DNA of 6,384 bases from Longicatena sp. (GTDB taxonomy: Bacteria; Bacillota_I; Bacilli_A; Erysipelotrichales; Erysipelotrichaceae), in contig JAHHST010000076.1 of NCBI GenBank assembly GCA_020025055.1, forward strand, positions 1-6,384, given 5' to 3'. The stretch's first letter is position 1, and each line of letters begins with the position of its first letter. The notes beneath the pieces are model-generated. The model was not told the origin of the DNA, made no database searches, and saw only the letters and a program-made list of their open reading frames with translations. The position numbers and the translations under genes are program-made. Shown here piece by piece: positions 6,290 to 6,384 of the stretch.

Positions 6290-6341
6290 AGACCGTTGAC
6301 AAAGTCGCTCATTGAGCAAACTTTGTCATTCGGTCTTTTTT
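6290..6341 (+). terminator. Intrinsic terminator of the pheST operon
   Basis: AGACCG (6290-6295) pairs with CGGTCT (6331-6336). After a small internal loop, TGACAAAG (6297-6304) pairs with CTTTGTCA (6321-6328), and GCTC (6307-6310) pairs with GAGC (6314-6317) around an ATT loop. The stem runs straight into a six-T tail (6336-6341). No A-run precedes the stem, so it should act only on plus-strand transcripts. Confidence 0.93.
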
Positions 6342-6384
6342 AATCCTCACTTTGATATAAAAAAAGATGATTTCAAGGTATTTT

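Noticed and set aside
6296..6343. 15-codon open frame starting at TTG 6296
   Set aside because: It runs through the terminator hairpin. The only ribosome-binding-like sequence is about 24 bases upstream and sequestered in a stem, so translation is not credible.
6352..6384. Promoter at the right edge (TTGATA at 6352 with TATTTT at 6379)
   Set aside because: The spacer would be 21 bases, well beyond the usual 16-18, and the surrounding DNA is AT-rich enough for chance matches.
1..6384. Mobile element, CRISPR array, defence system or other novel multi-gene system
   Set aside because: All coding sequence is accounted for by feoAB and pheST. There are no transposase, integrase or recombinase genes, no repeated spacers and no gene of unknown function. 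The tRNA-Gly could be an integration site in principle, but no direct repeat of its 3' end is visible and that end is outside the window.

Overview
This 6.4-kb window is ordinary chromosomal DNA from an AT-rich (low-GC) Gram-positive bacterium. Three things point that way: strong AGGAGG ribosome-binding sites, a T-box leader controlling an aminoacyl-tRNA synthetase operon, and the Clostridia/Erysipelotrichia-like style of FeoB and PheT. My best guess is the Erysipelotrichia or a close relative. That is an impression from protein wording, not a database match. The standard genetic code fits: genes end in TAG or TAA and tryptophans are TGG.

Layout: (1) At the left edge is the 5' two-thirds of a tRNA-Gly (anticodon UCC) gene on the minus strand, with a clear promoter at 72-100. 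(2) Positions 54-177 form a divergent, very AT-rich control region. It holds a perfect 16-bp inverted repeat (103-139) and a weaker 19-bp palindrome (144-162). (3) feoA (178-396, GTG start) and feoB (409-2520) form a ferrous-iron uptake operon: a small SH3-like accessory protein and the GTPase-gated membrane permease. No feoC and no obvious terminator follow. (4) A promoter five bases after the feoB stop starts a roughly 220-nt T-box riboswitch (about 2559-2778). Its UUC specifier and UGGU discriminator match uncharged tRNA-Phe. (5) pheS (2801-3844) and pheT (3856-6261) encode the alpha and beta subunits of phenylalanyl-tRNA synthetase, separated by 11 bases. (6) Tandem stop codons, a small hairpin (6267-6287) and a strong intrinsic terminator (6290-6341) close the operon. 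The last 43 bases hold no identifiable gene.

How the parts work together: FeoA and FeoB import Fe(II), presumably under metal-dependent control from the upstream palindromic region (inference). PheS and PheT form the (alpha-beta)2 enzyme that charges tRNA-Phe. When charged tRNA-Phe is scarce, uncharged tRNA binds the leader and lets transcription continue into pheST. The two operons are neighbours with no apparent functional link, although feoAB transcripts may read through into the T-box leader.

I see no mobile element, CRISPR array, broken gene or novel system. The observations most worth a second look are the nested antiterminator/terminator arrangement of the T-box, the inverted repeat upstream of feoA, and the codon-use contrast between feoAB and pheST.
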